In this document: positions 25,158 to 34,263 of the stretch, one piece after another
Layout of the letters: the number at the start of each line of letters is the position of its first letter
Position numbering within the stretch: the first letter of the stretch is position 1
The notes under the pieces: generated by a model
The model's database searches: none
The model's input: only the letters and a program-made list of their open reading frames with translations
What the model was told of the DNA's origin: nothing
Assembly: GCA_003241055.1 (NCBI GenBank)
Contig: QFOD01000006.1
Coordinates: 1-64,000 of the forward strand
DNA: 64,000 bases
Direction: 5' to 3'
Origin: Roseateles depolymerans
GTDB taxonomy: Bacteria; Pseudomonadota; Gammaproteobacteria; Burkholderiales; Burkholderiaceae_C
Program-made: the position numbers and the translations under genes

Positions 25158-25835
25158 ATGCCGAATAAGCACCCTCCGCGACTGAGTTTGGCGCTGGCCG
25201 CCCTGCACGAGCGGGCGCGGCCCGAGGCGCTGGCCGGCATGGCGCGCTTCGGCCTCACCGGCGAGGGCCGCCTGGGCCTGGCCGTGCCCACGCTGCGGGC
25301 GCTGGCCCGCGAGCTGGGGCGCGAGCACGAACTGGCGCTGGCGTTGTGGGACACCGGCATTCCCGACGCCCAGCTGCTGGCCGGCCTGCTGGCCGAGCCC
25401 GCGCAGTTCACGGTGGCGCAGATGGACCACTGGGTGGCCGGCCTGCAGGCCTGGGACGTGTGCGACCAGGCCTGCCTGAATGCCTTCGTGAAGAGCCCGC
25501 TGGGCTGGGACGCCATTCCGCGCTGGGCGGCGCGCGAGCCGGAGTTCGAGAAGCGCGCCGGCTATGCGCTGCTGGCGGTGGCCGCGGTGCACCACAAGAC
25601 CCGCCCGGACGCCGACTTCGCGGCTCGCCTGCCGCTGATACGCGCCGGCGCGGACGACCCGCGCAACTTCGTCAAGAAGGCGGTGAACTGGGCGCTGCGC
25701 CAGATCGGCAAGCGCAGCCCGGGCCTGCGTGAGCAGGCACTCGCTGTCGCGCAGGAGCTGGCTGCCAGCCCGCACAGGGCCGCCCGCTGGATAGGGGCCG
25801 ACGCCCGCCGGGAGCTGGCCGGCCGCGGCGGCTGA
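25158..25835 (+). CDS. DNA alkylation repair enzyme, AlkD-like
   Basis: The 225-residue protein is made of HEAT-like helical repeats and matches the AlkD DNA glycosylase family. The segments VPTLRALARELG, SWDVCD-like AWDVCDQACLNAF, FEKRAGYALLA and the catalytic region DPRNFVKKAVNWALRQIGKR are present. AlkD removes cationic alkylated bases such as 3- and 7-methylpurines without flipping the base. It is divergent from the thioredoxin-family gene with 68 bp between them. The end is normal. Confidence 0.9.
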   Translation: MPNKHPPRLSLALAALHERARPEALAGMARFGLTGEGRLGLAVPTLRALARELGREHELALALWDTGIPDAQLLAGLLAEPAQFTVAQMDHWVAGLQAWDVCDQACLNAFVKSPLGWDAIPRWAAREPEFEKRAGYALLAVAAVHHKTRPDADFAARLPLIRAGADDPRNFVKKAVNWALRQIGKRSPGLREQALAVAQELAASPHRAARWIGADARRELAGRGG

Positions 25836-26019
25836 CTCCCCCTTTGGAGGGGCGCGGGGGTGGGCCGCCCCCCCGCCGCACCGTCCTCGGGGTGATGGCG
25901 GGCCGAGGGCGCGTCGCCGACTCTGTAGGGGTCAGGCCCCGTGGGGCCATGCGATCCAGGAGCCGTCCATGTCCCTGTCCGCCTTCATCCCCTCGTATTG
26001 GTCGCGTGCCGTGGGCCGC

Positions 26020-26670
26020 TCAGAGATCGGTGCCGTCGTGCGGCCCGCGGAGCCGTCCGATGGCGCGTCCGACAGGGCGTCCGGCGGCTGGCTCGATTCC
26101 AGCCTGGACCTGGCCAGCGGCCTGGAGGTCTGCGAGCAGGACGACGACAGCCTGCTGCAGCTCTGGCGGCTTGCGCAGTGAGCGGGCCATCACCTCGTCG
26201 CGCAGCGCTCGGTTGAAGCCGGCGTAGTCGGCCAGTGCCGCGCGGGCCAGCGGCGCGCCCAGCGCGGCGGCGTCCGGGCCGTGGAAACGGTCGCGCTGGA
26301 CCACACGGGTCAGCGCCGGGGCCAGCGGCTGCAGCTCGAACCAGTGGTCGTCGCGCACCCGGCTGTAGTCGCCATGCCACCACGACGACCAGCCGAAGCC
26401 GACGCCCGGCTGCAGCTTCAGCACCTGGGGCTGGACCCAGGCCTCGCCCATCAGCTGCTGCCAGACCACCACCGCCGCGCCGTCCTGCCAGGGGCCCTGC
26501 ACGCTCAGCAGGCTGGAGCTCCAGCGCGGCATGCGCTCGAAGTCGGTCAGCACCTGCCAGACCAGGGCCGCCGGCGCCTCGATCAGCAGGCTGGTATGCA
26601 CAACGTGCTCGCCGGCCGCGCTCAGCTCGTGGCGGGCGCCGTCCAGCAGGGGCAGGGGGGGCATGCCCAT
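26020..26670 (-). CDS. SRPBCC-family (START-like) protein
   Basis: This 216-residue protein has a SRPBCC/polyketide-cyclase-like fold. IEAPAALVWQVLTDFERMPRWSSS is the typical opening (strand, helix and WxxW turn), followed by alternating strands and a long C-terminal helix ending near residue 185. The last ~25 residues look unstructured. Such domains bind lipids or hydrophobic ligands. It starts 7 bp after the metallo-hydrolase gene on the same strand, so the two form an operon. Confidence 0.8.
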   Translation of the reverse strand: MGMPPLPLLDGARHELSAAGEHVVHTSLLIEAPAALVWQVLTDFERMPRWSSSLLSVQGPWQDGAAVVVWQQLMGEAWVQPQVLKLQPGVGFGWSSWWHGDYSRVRDDHWFELQPLAPALTRVVQRDRFHGPDAAALGAPLARAALADYAGFNRALRDEVMARSLRKPPELQQAVVVLLADLQAAGQVQAGIEPAAGRPVGRAIGRLRGPHDGTDL

Positions 26671-26677
26671 GTTGGCC

Positions 26678-27754
26678 TCAGCGCAGCGCGCGCCACCAGC
26701 TGCCGCCGGCCGTGGGCTGGCGCAGGTTCACGGCGGCGCCGATCTCGGGCAGGCTCAGCGGTGTGCCCCGGGCCTCGGCCAGCGCGGTGATGCGTTCCAT
26801 CGGCTGGGTCCAGGCATGCAGGCCCAGGTCGAAGCTGCCGTTGTGGATGGGCAGCAGCCAGCGGGCGCCGAGGTCCAGGTGGGCCTGCAGCGTCTGCTCG
26901 GGCTGCATGTGCACATCGGGCCAGCGGTGGTCGTAGGCCCCGCACTCGATGAAGCTGACGTCGAAGGGCCCCAGCCGCTCGCCGATCTGGCGGAAGCCGT
27001 CGAAGTAGCCGGTGTCGCCGCTGAAGAACAGCTTCAGGCCGCTGCCTTCGATGACCCACGAGGCCCACAGCGTGCGGTTGGCATCGCCCAGGCCGCGGCC
27101 CGAGAAGTGCTGGGCCGGCGTGGCGGTGAGGCGCAGGCCGCCGACCTGCGTGGCCTGCCACCAGTCCAGCTGGCGCACCCGGGCCGGGTCCACGCCCCAG
27201 GCGATCAGGCGCTCGCCCACGCCCAGCGGGGTCAGGAAGACCGCGGTCTTGGCGGCCAGCGCGCGCACCGTCTCGCGGTCGAGATGGTCGTAGTGGTCGT
27301 GCGACAGGATCACGCCGGCCAGCGCCGGCAGGTCCTGCGCGCTGATGGGCGGCGCGTGGAAGCGGGCCGGGCCCATCCAGCTCAGCGGCGAAGCCCGCTC
27401 GGACAGCACCGGATCGGTCAGCCACAGGCCGCCGGCCAGCTTCATCAGCAGCGTCGAATGGCCCAGGCGCCAGAGCGTGCCGTCGGGCGCCGCGGCCAGC
27501 TGCTCGGCGCTCAGCGGCTGCACCGCGAAGCGCTCCGCCGGCCGGGTGTCGGCGGGCTTGTCGAACAGGAAGATCCACCACAGCTTCAGGGCCTGCTTCA
27601 GGCCCAGCGGCCGCGGCGGGCGGGCGTTGGTGAAGCGGCCGTCGCGCTGCTGGGGCGAGTCGGCATAGGCCAGCGGGCGGCGGGCCAGCGCGCAGCCGGC
27701 CACGGCCAGCGCGAGCACGGCGGACACCACGGGCAGGATCAGATGCAGGGACAT
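26678..27754 (-). CDS. MBL-fold metallo-hydrolase (RomA/NAPE-PLD-like), lipoprotein-like N-terminus
   Basis: The 358-residue protein has a metallo-beta-lactamase fold of the RomA/NAPE-PLD group. LILSHDHYDHLD supplies the HxHxDH zinc motif, and ATPAQHFSGRGLGD, FFSGDTGYFDGF and LPIHNGSFDLG give the further ligands. The N-terminal hydrophobic segment LPVVSAVLALAVAGCAL carries a lipobox-like AGC, so it may be membrane-anchored. Family members hydrolyse N-acyl phospholipids or lactone-like substrates. The most plausible start is ATG 27754, although the ribosome site is poor. It is divergent from an AraC-type regulator that may control it. Confidence 0.87.
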   Translation of the reverse strand: MSLHLILPVVSAVLALAVAGCALARRPLAYADSPQQRDGRFTNARPPRPLGLKQALKLWWIFLFDKPADTRPAERFAVQPLSAEQLAAAPDGTLWRLGHSTLLMKLAGGLWLTDPVLSERASPLSWMGPARFHAPPISAQDLPALAGVILSHDHYDHLDRETVRALAAKTAVFLTPLGVGERLIAWGVDPARVRQLDWWQATQVGGLRLTATPAQHFSGRGLGDANRTLWASWVIEGSGLKLFFSGDTGYFDGFRQIGERLGPFDVSFIECGAYDHRWPDVHMQPEQTLQAHLDLGARWLLPIHNGSFDLGLHAWTQPMERITALAEARGTPLSLPEIGAAVNLRQPTAGGSWWRALR

Positions 27755-27833
27755 GGGCGGGGGGGCCAGATGCAGATCGGCGCGATTCTGGGTATGCTGA
27801 TCTGAACTTTGAATGTGCGTGGGTGCTGATTTC

Positions 27834-28832
27834 ATGATCGACAGTTCAGATTTGCTGGCCGACCCCCTGTCCGACCTGCTGCGGCTGGCCGGTGTGCAGA
27901 CCGCGATGACCGGGCAGCTCAATGCGCAGGGGCCGTGGTCGCTGGCGTTTCCGGCCCCGCAGGGGCTCAAGCTCTTTGCGGTGGTGCGTGGCGAGGCCTG
28001 GCTGACGCTGGCGGGCGAGGCGCCGCGCCGGCTGGCGTCCGGCGACCTGATGCTGATGCACCGCGGCGGCGCCTACGTCATCGGCAGTGACCCGGCGCTG
28101 GTGCCCGAGGACGCGATGCAGCGTTTTGCCGGGGTTGATCCGCTGCGGCCGGTGGCCTGCATCGGCGATGGCAGCGAGCTCACGATGATCGGCGGCCATG
28201 TGACGCTGAGCGAGGACTGCGGCGGCCCCATGGCCGGCGAGCTGCCGGTCTGCCTGCATGTGCGCGCGGACGAGGCCGAGGCGCCGGTGCTGCGCTGGCT
28301 GCTAGAGAGCTTGATGCGCGAGCGCGGCCTGCAGCGGCCCGGCCACCGGCTGATGGCCGAGCAGCTCACGCAGATGCTGTTCGTGCAGATGCTGCGGCTG
28401 CACCTGAGCCGCGGCCAGTCGGTGGACTGCGGCTGGCTGCGGGCCTTCGGTGATGCGCGGCTGCAGCCGGCGGTGCGCTGCATGCACGAGCAGCCAGGCC
28501 GGGCCTGGACGCTGGAGGAGTTGGCGAGCGCCGCGGCGATGTCGCGCACGGCCTTCGCGGTGCGCTTCAAGGCGCAGGTGGGGCTGGCGCCGCTGGCCTA
28601 CCTGAGCGAATGGCGCATGCTGCTGGCGCGCCGGGCGCTGCGGCTGGAGGAGCGGCCGATGGCGGCCTGGGTGGGCGAGCTGGGCTATGCGTCGGAAAGC
28701 GCCTTCAGCCATGCCTTCAAGCGCGTGGTGGGCATGTCGCCCGCGCAGTACCGCCTGAGCAGCCGCCAGCCGCTGCTGCCCGTCATGCCCCAGCCGATGC
28801 CGGAGCCCGAGCCGCTGCGCGACGCGGCCTGA
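27834..28832 (+). CDS. AraC-family transcriptional regulator with cupin N-terminus
   Basis: This 332-residue protein has an N-terminal cupin-type sensor domain (about 10-190) and a C-terminal AraC double HTH (about 215-310). WTLEELASAAAMSRTAFAVRFK is HTH 1, and GELGYASESAFSHAFKRVVGMSPAQYR is the diagnostic HTH 2 signature. The chosen start is ATG 27834 (MIDSSDLLADPLSDLLRL), which matches this regulator type; an ATG-like upstream start adds seven residues. It lies 79 bp from the divergent metallo-hydrolase gene and probably regulates that promoter region. The tail is proline-rich. Confidence 0.9.
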   Translation: MIDSSDLLADPLSDLLRLAGVQTAMTGQLNAQGPWSLAFPAPQGLKLFAVVRGEAWLTLAGEAPRRLASGDLMLMHRGGAYVIGSDPALVPEDAMQRFAGVDPLRPVACIGDGSELTMIGGHVTLSEDCGGPMAGELPVCLHVRADEAEAPVLRWLLESLMRERGLQRPGHRLMAEQLTQMLFVQMLRLHLSRGQSVDCGWLRAFGDARLQPAVRCMHEQPGRAWTLEELASAAAMSRTAFAVRFKAQVGLAPLAYLSEWRMLLARRALRLEERPMAAWVGELGYASESAFSHAFKRVVGMSPAQYRLSSRQPLLPVMPQPMPEPEPLRDAA

Positions 28833-28841
28833 GCCGCGCGC

Positions 28842-30893
28842 TCACAGGGTGCAGGCCAGCTCCGTGCCCTGGCGGATGGCGCGTTTGGCGTCCAGTTCGC
28901 CGGCCTCCAGTGCCCCGCCGATCAGGTGCACGCGCAGGCCGGCCGCGCGCAGCGGCGCCTCTAGCTCGCGCAGCGGCTCCTGGCCGGCGCACAGCACGAT
29001 GCTGTCGGCCGGAATCAGCTGGGCGTCGGTGCGCTTCTCGTCGTAGCTGATCCACAGCCCGTCCTCGGTGATGCGTTCGTAGTTGACGCCGGCCAGCATC
29101 TCCACGCGCTTCATCTTCAGCGCGGCGCGATGGATCCAGCCCGTGGTCTTGCCCAGGCCCGCGCCGGGCTTGCCGGCCTTGCGCTGCAGCAGCGTGATCT
29201 CGCGCGTGGGCGCATCCGGCATGGGGCGGGCCAGGCCGGCGCGCAGGCGCTCGGGGTCGCCCACGCCCCAGTGGCGGCGCCAGGCGGCCGGGTCCAGCGT
29301 CAGCGAATGGCCAGCCTCCAGCAGGTATTCGGCCACGTCGAAGCCGATGCCGCCGGCCCCCACGATGGCCACCCGGGCGCCCACCGGCCGGTCGTCGCGC
29401 AGCAGATCGATGTAGCTCAAGACCTGACCCCGCGCCTCGCCCTCGGCCTGGCCGGCGATGCGCGGGTTGCGCGCGCTGACGCCGCTGGCCAGCAGCACCT
29501 CGTCGAAGCCCGCCAGCGTGTCGACGCCGGCGCGGGTGCCCAGCCGCAGGTCCACGCCGGTGAGCTGCAGGCGGCGGCGGAAGTAGCGCAGCGTCTCGCT
29601 GAACTCCTCCTTGCCGGGAATGCGCCGTGCCATGTTGAACTGGCCGCCGATGTCCGCCGCGGCCTCGAACAGCGTGACCGCATGGCCGCGCTCGGCCAGC
29701 GTGGTGGCCGCGGCCAGGCCGGCCGGGCCGGCGCCCACCACCGCGATGCGCTTCTTGGCGCCCTGCACCGGCCGCACCACCAGCGTCTGCTCGTAGGCCG
29801 CGCGCGGGTTCACCAGGCAGGTGGAGATCTGCTGCTTGAAGGTGTGGTCCAGGCAGGCCTGGTTGCAGGCGATGCAGGTGTTGATCTCGTCGGCCCGGCC
29901 CTCGCGCGCCTTCTTCACGAACTCGGCATCGGCGAGAAACGGCCGGGCCATGGAGACCATGTCGGCGCTGCCGTCCGCCAGCACGCCTTCCGCCACCTCG
30001 GGCGTGTTGATGCGGTTGCTGGTGATCAGCGGCGTGCTGATGCCCTCGGCGCGCAGCTGCGCACGCAGCCGAGCCGTGACCCACGCGAAGCCGGCGCGCG
30101 GCACGCTGGTGGCGATGGTGGGAATGCGCGCCTCGTGCCAGCCTATGCCGGTATTGATGATCGTTGCCCCGCCGCGGGCCACGCGCCGGGCCAGCTCCAG
30201 CACCTCGTCCCAGCTGCTGCCGTCGGGGATGAGGTCCAGCATGGAGAGCCGGTAGATGATGATGAAGTCCGGCCCCACGGCTTCGCGCACCCGCGCCAGG
30301 ATCTCCAGCGGCAGGCGCATGCGGTTCTCATAACTGCCGCCCCACTCATCGCTGCGCTGGTTGGTGTGGGTCACCAGGAACTGGTTGATGAAATAGCCCT
30401 CGGAGCCCATCACCTCCACGCCGTCGTAGCCGGCCTCGCGGGCCAGCCGGGCGCAGCGCACGAAGGCGCGGATCTGGCGCTCGACGCCGCGGGCCGTCAG
30501 CTCGCGCGGCGTGAACGGCGTGATCGGGCTCTGGATGCGCGACGGCGCCACGCACAGCGGCGAGTAGCCATAGCGCCCGGTGTGCAGGATCTGCAGCGCG
30601 ATCCTGCCGCCCTCGGCATGGACCGCATCCGTGATCACGCGGTGGCGCCGCGCCGCGCCTGAGGTCGCCAGCGTGCCCGCAAAGGGCTTGGCCCAGCCCT
30701 CGATATTGGGCGCGAAGCCGCCGGTGACGATCAGCCCCACCTCGCCGCGGGCGCGTTCGGCGAAATAGGCCGCCATGCGGTTGAAGTGCTTGCGGCCGTC
30801 TTCCAGCCCGGTGTGCATGCTGCCCATCAGCACGCGGTTCTTCAGCGTCGTGAAGCCCAGATCCAGCGGGGCCAGCAGGTGCGGATAGCTCAT
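28842..30893 (-). CDS. fadH: NADPH-dependent 2,4-dienoyl-CoA reductase
   Basis: FadH reduces 2,4-dienoyl-CoA during beta-oxidation of unsaturated fatty acids. The 683-residue protein has an Old-Yellow-Enzyme TIM barrel (about 1-370) with FMN. A 4Fe-4S cluster motif CIACNQACLDHTF follows. FAD/NADPH-binding domains come next (IAVVGAGPAGLAAATTLAERG and VAIVGAGGIGFDVAEYLLEAG). TGRYGYSP and MGSEGYFINQFL are typical active-site segments. ATG 30893 gives the correct N-terminus. It is convergent with the AraC gene and has no operon partner. Confidence 0.94.
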   Translation of the reverse strand: MSYPHLLAPLDLGFTTLKNRVLMGSMHTGLEDGRKHFNRMAAYFAERARGEVGLIVTGGFAPNIEGWAKPFAGTLATSGAARRHRVITDAVHAEGGRIALQILHTGRYGYSPLCVAPSRIQSPITPFTPRELTARGVERQIRAFVRCARLAREAGYDGVEVMGSEGYFINQFLVTHTNQRSDEWGGSYENRMRLPLEILARVREAVGPDFIIIYRLSMLDLIPDGSSWDEVLELARRVARGGATIINTGIGWHEARIPTIATSVPRAGFAWVTARLRAQLRAEGISTPLITSNRINTPEVAEGVLADGSADMVSMARPFLADAEFVKKAREGRADEINTCIACNQACLDHTFKQQISTCLVNPRAAYEQTLVVRPVQGAKKRIAVVGAGPAGLAAATTLAERGHAVTLFEAAADIGGQFNMARRIPGKEEFSETLRYFRRRLQLTGVDLRLGTRAGVDTLAGFDEVLLASGVSARNPRIAGQAEGEARGQVLSYIDLLRDDRPVGARVAIVGAGGIGFDVAEYLLEAGHSLTLDPAAWRRHWGVGDPERLRAGLARPMPDAPTREITLLQRKAGKPGAGLGKTTGWIHRAALKMKRVEMLAGVNYERITEDGLWISYDEKRTDAQLIPADSIVLCAGQEPLRELEAPLRAAGLRVHLIGGALEAGELDAKRAIRQGTELACTL

Positions 30894-31064
30894 GGCGGCG
30901 ATGCTACCCAGCGACCGCGGGTCAATCCCAAGGGGGTTGCCCGGGGCGCGCAACAGTTCTTCACCTGGGCCGAGACGACCGGAAATTTGGCGGGCCGCAG
31001 TTGAGTTCTAATCACGGGTCCGCGCGTTTGGGGATGGGCCCGGCGGCTTTCTGGAGAGATTTCG

Positions 31065-32378
31065 ATGCGATTTACCCCTTGGGCCACCCGGATGGCGATG
31101 ATCCTGGGTCTGTCGGCCACGGCTTTGCTCACCGCCTGCGGCGGTGGCGGCGGCAGCAGCAACACGCAGGTGCGCTTGCTGAACGCGACGCAGTCCTATG
31201 CCGCGCTGGACCTGTCGGTCAATGACAAGACCATCAACAGCAAGATCGCGTATGCGAACGTGGGCTCCTACGGCGACGTGGACACGGCCAACACCGCCAC
31301 CAAGATCCTGACCAGCGACGTCGGCACCAGCGTGTCCGCCACGACCCCCACGCTGGCCAGCGGCACGAACTACACCTACATCGCCTACGGCTTCGCCGGT
31401 GCGGTCAGCACGACGCTGCTGCAGGAAGGCGAAACCGCGCCGGACAGCGGCAAGGCCAAGCTGCTGGTGCTGAACCTCGCACCGGACGCCGGCACGCTGG
31501 ACGTCTACATCACGACGGCCAATGACTCGCTGGACACGGCCACCGCCTTCTACACGGGCCTGGTGGCGCGTGCGGGCAGCGGCTACACGCAGATCAACTC
31601 CGGCACCTACCGCGTGCGCATCACGGGCACGACCAAGCGCGGCACCGACCTGCGTCTGGACCAGACCATCTCGCTCGACTCGGCCTCCGTCAACACGCTG
31701 GTGCTGACGGCCACGAGCAGCGGCACGCTGGTCAACGGCATCAAGCTGGTGCAAAAGGGCGCCGTGACCAATCTGCCCAACTCGCTGAGCCGCGTGCGCG
31801 TGGTCCATGCTCTGGCCGGCACGACGACTGCGACCGTTGGTGTTCAGAACACCACGCTGATGCCCACGTCGCTGGCGCCCAACTTCTCCAACTACTCGTC
31901 GTTCCCGGCGGGCGCCAGCAACCTGACGGCTGCGGTCAACGGCACGGCCCTGAGCGTGAGCTCGGTGCTGCCGACGCTGGAAGCCGGCAAGGACTACACG
32001 CTGCTGCTGTGGGGCACGGCTGCCGCGCCCAACGTCACGCCGCTGGTGGACGACAACCGCCTGCCGTCCGTGACCGGCAACGTGAAGATCCGCCTGATCA
32101 ACGCGATGTCCGTGGCCAGCGCGCTGGCCACGCTGAACGTCGACTACACCTCGCTGGCCAGCAACGTGATCCCCGGCACCTCGTCGCTGCCGACCTCGAT
32201 CTCGTCCAGCACCGGCTCGGTCGTGACCGTGAACTCGCCGGTCCAGCTGGCTCCGCTGTACAACCCCGGCTCGACCAACTCCAGCGGCCTGACCCCGCTG
32301 ACGGCGAACGGCGTGTACACGGTGTTCATCATGGGTGACCCGAGCAGCCCGAGCGGTCTGCTGCAGAAGGACCGCTGA
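31065..32378 (+). CDS. DUF4397 lipoprotein
   Basis: The 437-residue protein has a lipoprotein signal ending in TALLTACGGGGGS (lipidated cysteine at 25) and then two DUF4397 domains: QVRLLNATQSYAALDLSV at the start, VRVVHALAGTTTATV in the middle and KIRLINAMSV later. It is threonine/serine-rich with immunoglobulin-like beta structure. It is probably an outer-membrane-attached surface or periplasmic protein. Its coding sequence has a noticeably repetitive, lower-GC character. A clear terminator follows. Confidence 0.85.
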   Translation: MRFTPWATRMAMILGLSATALLTACGGGGGSSNTQVRLLNATQSYAALDLSVNDKTINSKIAYANVGSYGDVDTANTATKILTSDVGTSVSATTPTLASGTNYTYIAYGFAGAVSTTLLQEGETAPDSGKAKLLVLNLAPDAGTLDVYITTANDSLDTATAFYTGLVARAGSGYTQINSGTYRVRITGTTKRGTDLRLDQTISLDSASVNTLVLTATSSGTLVNGIKLVQKGAVTNLPNSLSRVRVVHALAGTTTATVGVQNTTLMPTSLAPNFSNYSSFPAGASNLTAAVNGTALSVSSVLPTLEAGKDYTLLLWGTAAAPNVTPLVDDNRLPSVTGNVKIRLINAMSVASALATLNVDYTSLASNVIPGTSSLPTSISSSTGSVVTVNSPVQLAPLYNPGSTNSSGLTPLTANGVYTVFIMGDPSSPSGLLQKDR

Positions 32379-32406
32379 TCGCCGATCCGGCCTCTGTTTC
32401 CGTCCA

Positions 32407-32439
32407 AGCCCCTCGAGCCACCCGGCCGAGGGGCTTTTT
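32407..32439 (+). terminator. Rho-independent terminator after the DUF4397 gene
   Basis: The stem AGCCCCTCG with CGAGGGGCT surrounds an 11-base loop and is followed by TTTTT, 29 bp beyond the stop codon. Orientation and T-run fit the upstream gene. Confidence 0.85.
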
Positions 32440-32504
32440 CTTGGCCGCGTCGGCGGTGGCGCTGGCGAGAATCCACGGGCCCGGCCTTTTGCGGGCCTCA
32501 TGAC

Positions 32505-33200
32505 ATGACCCCGTCGCGCCCCTCCCGTCAGCACCTGCAACGCCTGCGCCAGCTCTGGCGCAGCGCGGGCTGGCCCTGCCAGGACCTGGTGGAGGTGGAG
32601 CTGCTGGCCGCCGGCTGGCTGGAGCGGCTGAGCGAGCCGGGTGGCCGCGAGCAGCTGCGGGTGACGGATGCCGGTGTCGCGCTGCTGGCCGACACGCTGC
32701 AGCGCAACCGCGCCGCGCGGGATGCGCACGAGGACCTGGTGCTGCGCGTGGCGCAGGAGATGCAGCGCGGCGGGCGCATCGCCTGGCGAGGCCTGACCCT
32801 GCGTGCGGGCCTGCCGGGCGACGACGGCAAGACCCAGTGGGTGCAGGCCATGCCCGACGTCTACTCGGTGCGACTCAGCACGGTGGAGGACTATCTCGAG
32901 CCCGCCATCCATGAGATCAAGGTCAGCCGTGCCGATCTGCTGGGCGAGCTGCGCAAGCCCGCCAAGTCGGCCGCCTACCGCGCGCTGTGCGGTCAGTGCT
33001 GGTTCGTGCTGAAGGAGGGCATTGCCGAGCCCGACGAGATCCCGGCAGACTTCGGCGTGCTGATCGCCGGCCCGGGGGCGTTGCAGCTGGCCCGTCCGGC
33101 GCCGCGGCGCCCGCATCGGCCGGACTTTTCCACCTGGATGGCGCTGGCCCGCGCCACCCCCGAGCCCGGCCCCGAGGAGGATCCCCAATGTCCGCTGTGA
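32505..33200 (+). CDS. Winged-helix plus PD-(D/E)XK nuclease-like protein (MmcB-like)
   Basis: In this 231-residue protein, residues 5-70 resemble a winged helix (WPCQDLVEVELLAAGWLERL through LRVTDAGVALLADTL). Residues 72-185 resemble a PD-(D/E)XK core: an N-terminal acidic helix (HEDLVLRVAQEM), P117-D118, E137-x-K139 in HEIKVSRADLL, and a C-terminal CWFVLKEG strand. This is similar to MmcB-type DNA repair proteins. The assignment rests on motif order and is moderately sure. It overlaps the CWC-family gene by 13 bp and heads a four-gene run with a transporter and a ligase. Confidence 0.65.
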   Translation: MTPSRPSRQHLQRLRQLWRSAGWPCQDLVEVELLAAGWLERLSEPGGREQLRVTDAGVALLADTLQRNRAARDAHEDLVLRVAQEMQRGGRIAWRGLTLRAGLPGDDGKTQWVQAMPDVYSVRLSTVEDYLEPAIHEIKVSRADLLGELRKPAKSAAYRALCGQCWFVLKEGIAEPDEIPADFGVLIAGPGALQLARPAPRRPHRPDFSTWMALARATPEPGPEEDPQCPL

Positions 33201-33436
33201 ACGGCGACCTCATGCCCAGCACCTGCCCCCGCTGCGGCGGCGGCTTTGACTGTGGCGCCCGCGCCGGGCGTTGCGACTGCTTCGACATCCGGCTCACGCC
33301 CGAGCAGCGCGAGGCGGTGGCGCAGCGATGGCAGGGCTGCTTGTGTGTCGCCTGCCTGCGCGACATCGCCGGTGGAGCAGGCATCATGGCCGCATGCCCC
33401 TCCTCGACCGCATCGCCCCCGGCGCCTTCATCCTGA
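33188..33436 (+). CDS. Cysteine-rich CWC-family protein
   Basis: The 82-residue protein contains CPRCGGGFDCGARAGRCDCFD and then CLCVACLRDI, the spaced cysteines of the small CWC family (putative zinc binders of unknown role). GAGGAGG stands just before ATG 33188. The tail overlaps the start of the EamA gene by 43 bp in another frame, so residues after CLRDI may be nonessential. It overlaps the nuclease-like gene upstream. Confidence 0.75.
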   Translation: MSAVNGDLMPSTCPRCGGGFDCGARAGRCDCFDIRLTPEQREAVAQRWQGCLCVACLRDIAGGAGIMAACPSSTASPPAPSS

Positions 33437-34263
33437 TCTGGGCCACCGGCTACATCGTCGCCAAGCTGGCGGCGCCGTATGCCGACCCGCTGAGCTTCCT
33501 GTGCCTGCGCTATGCCGGCGTCGTCCTGCTGATGCTGGTGCTGGCGCAACTGGCCCGGGCGCCCTGGCCGCGCGGCCGTGCGCTGCTGCACCTGGCGCTG
33601 GCCGGCGTGCTGATCCAGGCGGTCTATCTCGGCGGTGTGTGGGTGGCGATACGCCAGGGCCTGCCGGCCGGCAGCGCCGCGCTGATCGTCAACCTGCAGC
33701 CGGTGCTGGTGGCCGCGCTGGCGCCGCTGGTGGGCGAGCGGGTGTCGCCGCGCCAGTGGCTGGGCGTGGCGCTGGGCCTGGGTGGCGTGCTGCTGGTGAT
33801 CTGGCACAAGCTGACCCTGGGCGCCGGCCTGGGCGGGCCGCTGCTGCTGTGCGTGCTGGCGTTGCTGGCCATCACCGGCGGCACGCTCTACCAGAAGCGC
33901 TTCGTGCCGCATTTCGACCTGCGCACCGGCCAGGTCGTGCAGTTTGCGGCGGCGCTCGCGGCCACGCTGCCGCTGGCCTGGGTGGTGGAGCCCATGCGCA
34001 TCGAATGGAACCTGCCGGTGCTGGCCGCGCTGGCCTGGAGTGTGCTGGTGCTGACGGCCGGCGGCATCAGCCTGATGTTCTACATGCTGCGCCATGGGCG
34101 GGTCACGGCCGTGTCCAGCACCATGTATCTGGTGCCCTCTGTCACCTCGGTGATGGCGTGGCTGCTGTTCGGCGAGACACTGGGGGCACAAGCCATCGTC
34201 GGCATGGGTGTGACGCTGCTGGGCGTCTACCTGGTCGTCGCCAAGAAGGAGACAACAGCATGA
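33394..34263 (+). CDS. EamA/DMT-family transporter
   Basis: The 289-residue protein has about ten membrane spans in two EamA halves. APGAFILIWATGYIVAKLAAPYADP opens the first repeat and LGVALGLGGVLLVI is the typical end-of-repeat helix. The second half has TGGTLYQKRFVPHFDLRTGQ and SSTMYLVPSVTSVMAWLLFGE. Members export amino acids, nucleosides or other metabolites. ATG 33394 is chosen because MPLLDRIAPGAF is the family N-terminus. Its stop overlaps the ligase start (ATGA). Confidence 0.9.
   Translation: MPLLDRIAPGAFILIWATGYIVAKLAAPYADPLSFLCLRYAGVVLLMLVLAQLARAPWPRGRALLHLALAGVLIQAVYLGGVWVAIRQGLPAGSAALIVNLQPVLVAALAPLVGERVSPRQWLGVALGLGGVLLVIWHKLTLGAGLGGPLLLCVLALLAITGGTLYQKRFVPHFDLRTGQVVQFAAALAATLPLAWVVEPMRIEWNLPVLAALAWSVLVLTAGGISLMFYMLRHGRVTAVSSTMYLVPSVTSVMAWLLFGETLGAQAIVGMGVTLLGVYLVVAKKETTA

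Noticed and set aside
25969..26181. 70-codon frame with AGGAG before its ATG
   Set aside because: Overlaps the 3' end of the SRPBCC gene on the other strand and shows no family features; kept out despite the plausible ribosome site.
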